DNA of 6,435 nucleotides from JAWXVD01 sp044425705 (lineage in GTDB: Bacteria; Bacillota; Clostridia; Lachnospirales; Lachnospiraceae): assembly GCA_044425705.1 (NCBI GenBank), contig JAWXVD010000163.1, forward strand, positions 1-6,435. Direction: 5' to 3'. The position numbers and the translations under genes were made by a program. Position 1 is the stretch's first letter. Every line of letters starts with the position of its first letter. Positions 5,699 through 6,435 of the stretch are shown here, piece after piece. The notes beneath the pieces are model-generated. The model searched no databases. It was given only the letters and a program-made list of their open reading frames with translations, and was not told the DNA's origin.

Positions 5699-6423
5699 TC
5701 ATCTTCACCCCACATTTCATACCCTTTTTCAAGGACTTCCTGTTCTACTAGCTTTATCGTATCTGGTTCAAATTTTTTTACACCCATCTTTCTGATTACT
5801 CTTTCCTTTGGACAATCTGTTGGACGGATAAATTCAATCACCCCATTTACCATTCGTGGATTCCATAATTTTACAATTAATTCTTTTTGATTTCCCTCAT
5901 CTGGATAAATAAAAGAATGAAATTGTAATCCAAATTCCATGGTTGATGTTTGTTTATAGCAACTATTTTCATTTGTAAATTCACATAGTTCCACATAACC
6001 TTGACATTCTCTAGTTCCTAAAAATATATCTCGTCTTCCCCCTCTCTCTAAACTTCTCTTTGCTATAAAATAGTGCTTATTTTCATTAAAATCTCTTTGC
6101 AAATCCATGCGATTTCTGTTAAATTCAAAATGGGCTGTGACAATATACTCTACATCAGATAAATACGTATAATATGCCAAATCATTTCCCCCACCATATT
6201 TAATTGGGCGGATTCCTTTTGATTCTGTTTTAATTGGTTTTACAATACACACCCTATCAATATACCAAATAATACTAGGTTTCCAGTATATTGATGAACA
6301 AATCCCTTTCAACGCTTCATAGGTGGGTATCATTAATGTGTTCTTCTCTCCACCAATTTTAGTTACAGGGTCTGTAAATAATCCATATCGCCCTGTAACA
6401 CGAAATGTTATTTTATTCTCCAC
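5695..6423 (-). CDS. cas5c: CRISPR RNA-processing endonuclease Cas5c (Cas5d)
   Basis: Type I-C lacks Cas6, and Cas5c does its work: it cuts pre-crRNA at the base of the repeat hairpin, keeps the 11-nt 5' handle and caps that end of Cascade. The 242-residue protein matches my memory of Bacillus halodurans Cas5d closely through LFTDPVTKIGGEK (15-27), IPTYEALKGI (32-41), ESKGIRPIKYGGGN (67-80) and GGRRDIFLGTRECQGYVE (128-145). The three catalytic residues reported for that enzyme fall at identical numbers here: Tyr46 (SIYWKP), Lys116 and His117 (NENKHYF). Cleavage should therefore be intact. The start is GTG (6421-6423) with AAGGAG six bases upstream; the ATG two bases earlier is out of frame and stops after five codons. 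The last four bases overlap the cas8c start. cas3 would be expected just upstream, outside the window. Confidence 0.97.
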   Translation of the reverse strand: MENKITFRVTGRYGLFTDPVTKIGGEKNTLMIPTYEALKGICSSIYWKPSIIWYIDRVCIVKPIKTESKGIRPIKYGGGNDLAYYTYLSDVEYIVTAHFEFNRNRMDLQRDFNENKHYFIAKRSLERGGRRDIFLGTRECQGYVELCEFTNENSCYKQTSTMEFGLQFHSFIYPDEGNQKELIVKLWNPRMVNGVIEFIRPTDCPKERVIRKMGVKKFEPDTIKLVEQEVLEKGYEMWGEDD

Positions 6424-6429
6424 ATTCCT

Positions 6430-6435
6430 CTCCTT
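6430..6435 (-). promoter_or_regulatory. Shine-Dalgarno site that fixes the cas5c GTG start
   Basis: AAGGAG occupies the last six bases of the window, with a six-base spacer before GTG at 6421-6423. This optimal spacing supports the GTG start over the overlapping out-of-frame ATG at 6423-6425. No promoter can be judged because the sequence ends here. Confidence 0.8.

Overview
The window holds a type I-C (Dvulg subtype) CRISPR-Cas locus, read entirely on the minus strand and complete except for the part upstream of cas5. From right to left the order is cas5c, cas8c, cas7c, cas4, cas1, cas2, a leader of about 170 bases, and an array of 11 repeats and 10 spacers. This is the canonical I-C order. 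cas3, normally the first gene, would lie beyond the right edge, so nothing can be said about it here. The DNA is AT-rich, the Shine-Dalgarno sites are strong (AAGGAG), and the Cas5 protein closely resembles my memory of Bacillus halodurans Cas5d. I infer a low-GC Bacillota, probably a clostridial or Lachnospiraceae-like gut bacterium. The genus cannot be named from this sequence.

Effector half (about 2915-6423): cas5c is the crRNA-processing endonuclease, cas8c the large subunit and cas7c the backbone subunit. A small subunit, Cas11c, appears to be nested in the 3' end of cas8c behind its own AAGGAG site. The genes overlap or abut: cas5/cas8c share four bases, cas8c/cas7c abut as TAG-ATG, and cas7c/cas4 overlap by 14 bases. 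Translational coupling is likely. Three of the six main genes start on non-ATG codons (cas5 GTG, cas8c TTG, cas4 TTG).

Adaptation half (about 874-2928): cas4, cas1 and cas2 are intact with their expected catalytic or metal-binding residues. cas2 is followed directly by the leader, which contains a GTGCGAA/TTCGCAC inverted repeat abutting the cas2 stop codon, a second 7-bp dyad and a tandem CACAAT close to the first repeat.

Array (10-702): ten of the eleven 32-base repeats are identical. The leader-distal one has lost its last six bases (crRNA sense), which marks the old end of the array. The repeat forms a 7-bp stem with a 5-nt loop, followed by the 11-nt TGGATTGAAAT handle expected for Cas5c processing.

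The least ordinary signal is in the spacers. Two of them (5 and 7) are diverged copies of the same target with the same register and identical first eight bases. Five of the ten (2, 5, 7, 8 and 10) carry dyad symmetry that looks like operators, terminators or hairpins rather than random coding sequence. I do not see a new gene system; the protein-coding content is a well-known subtype.
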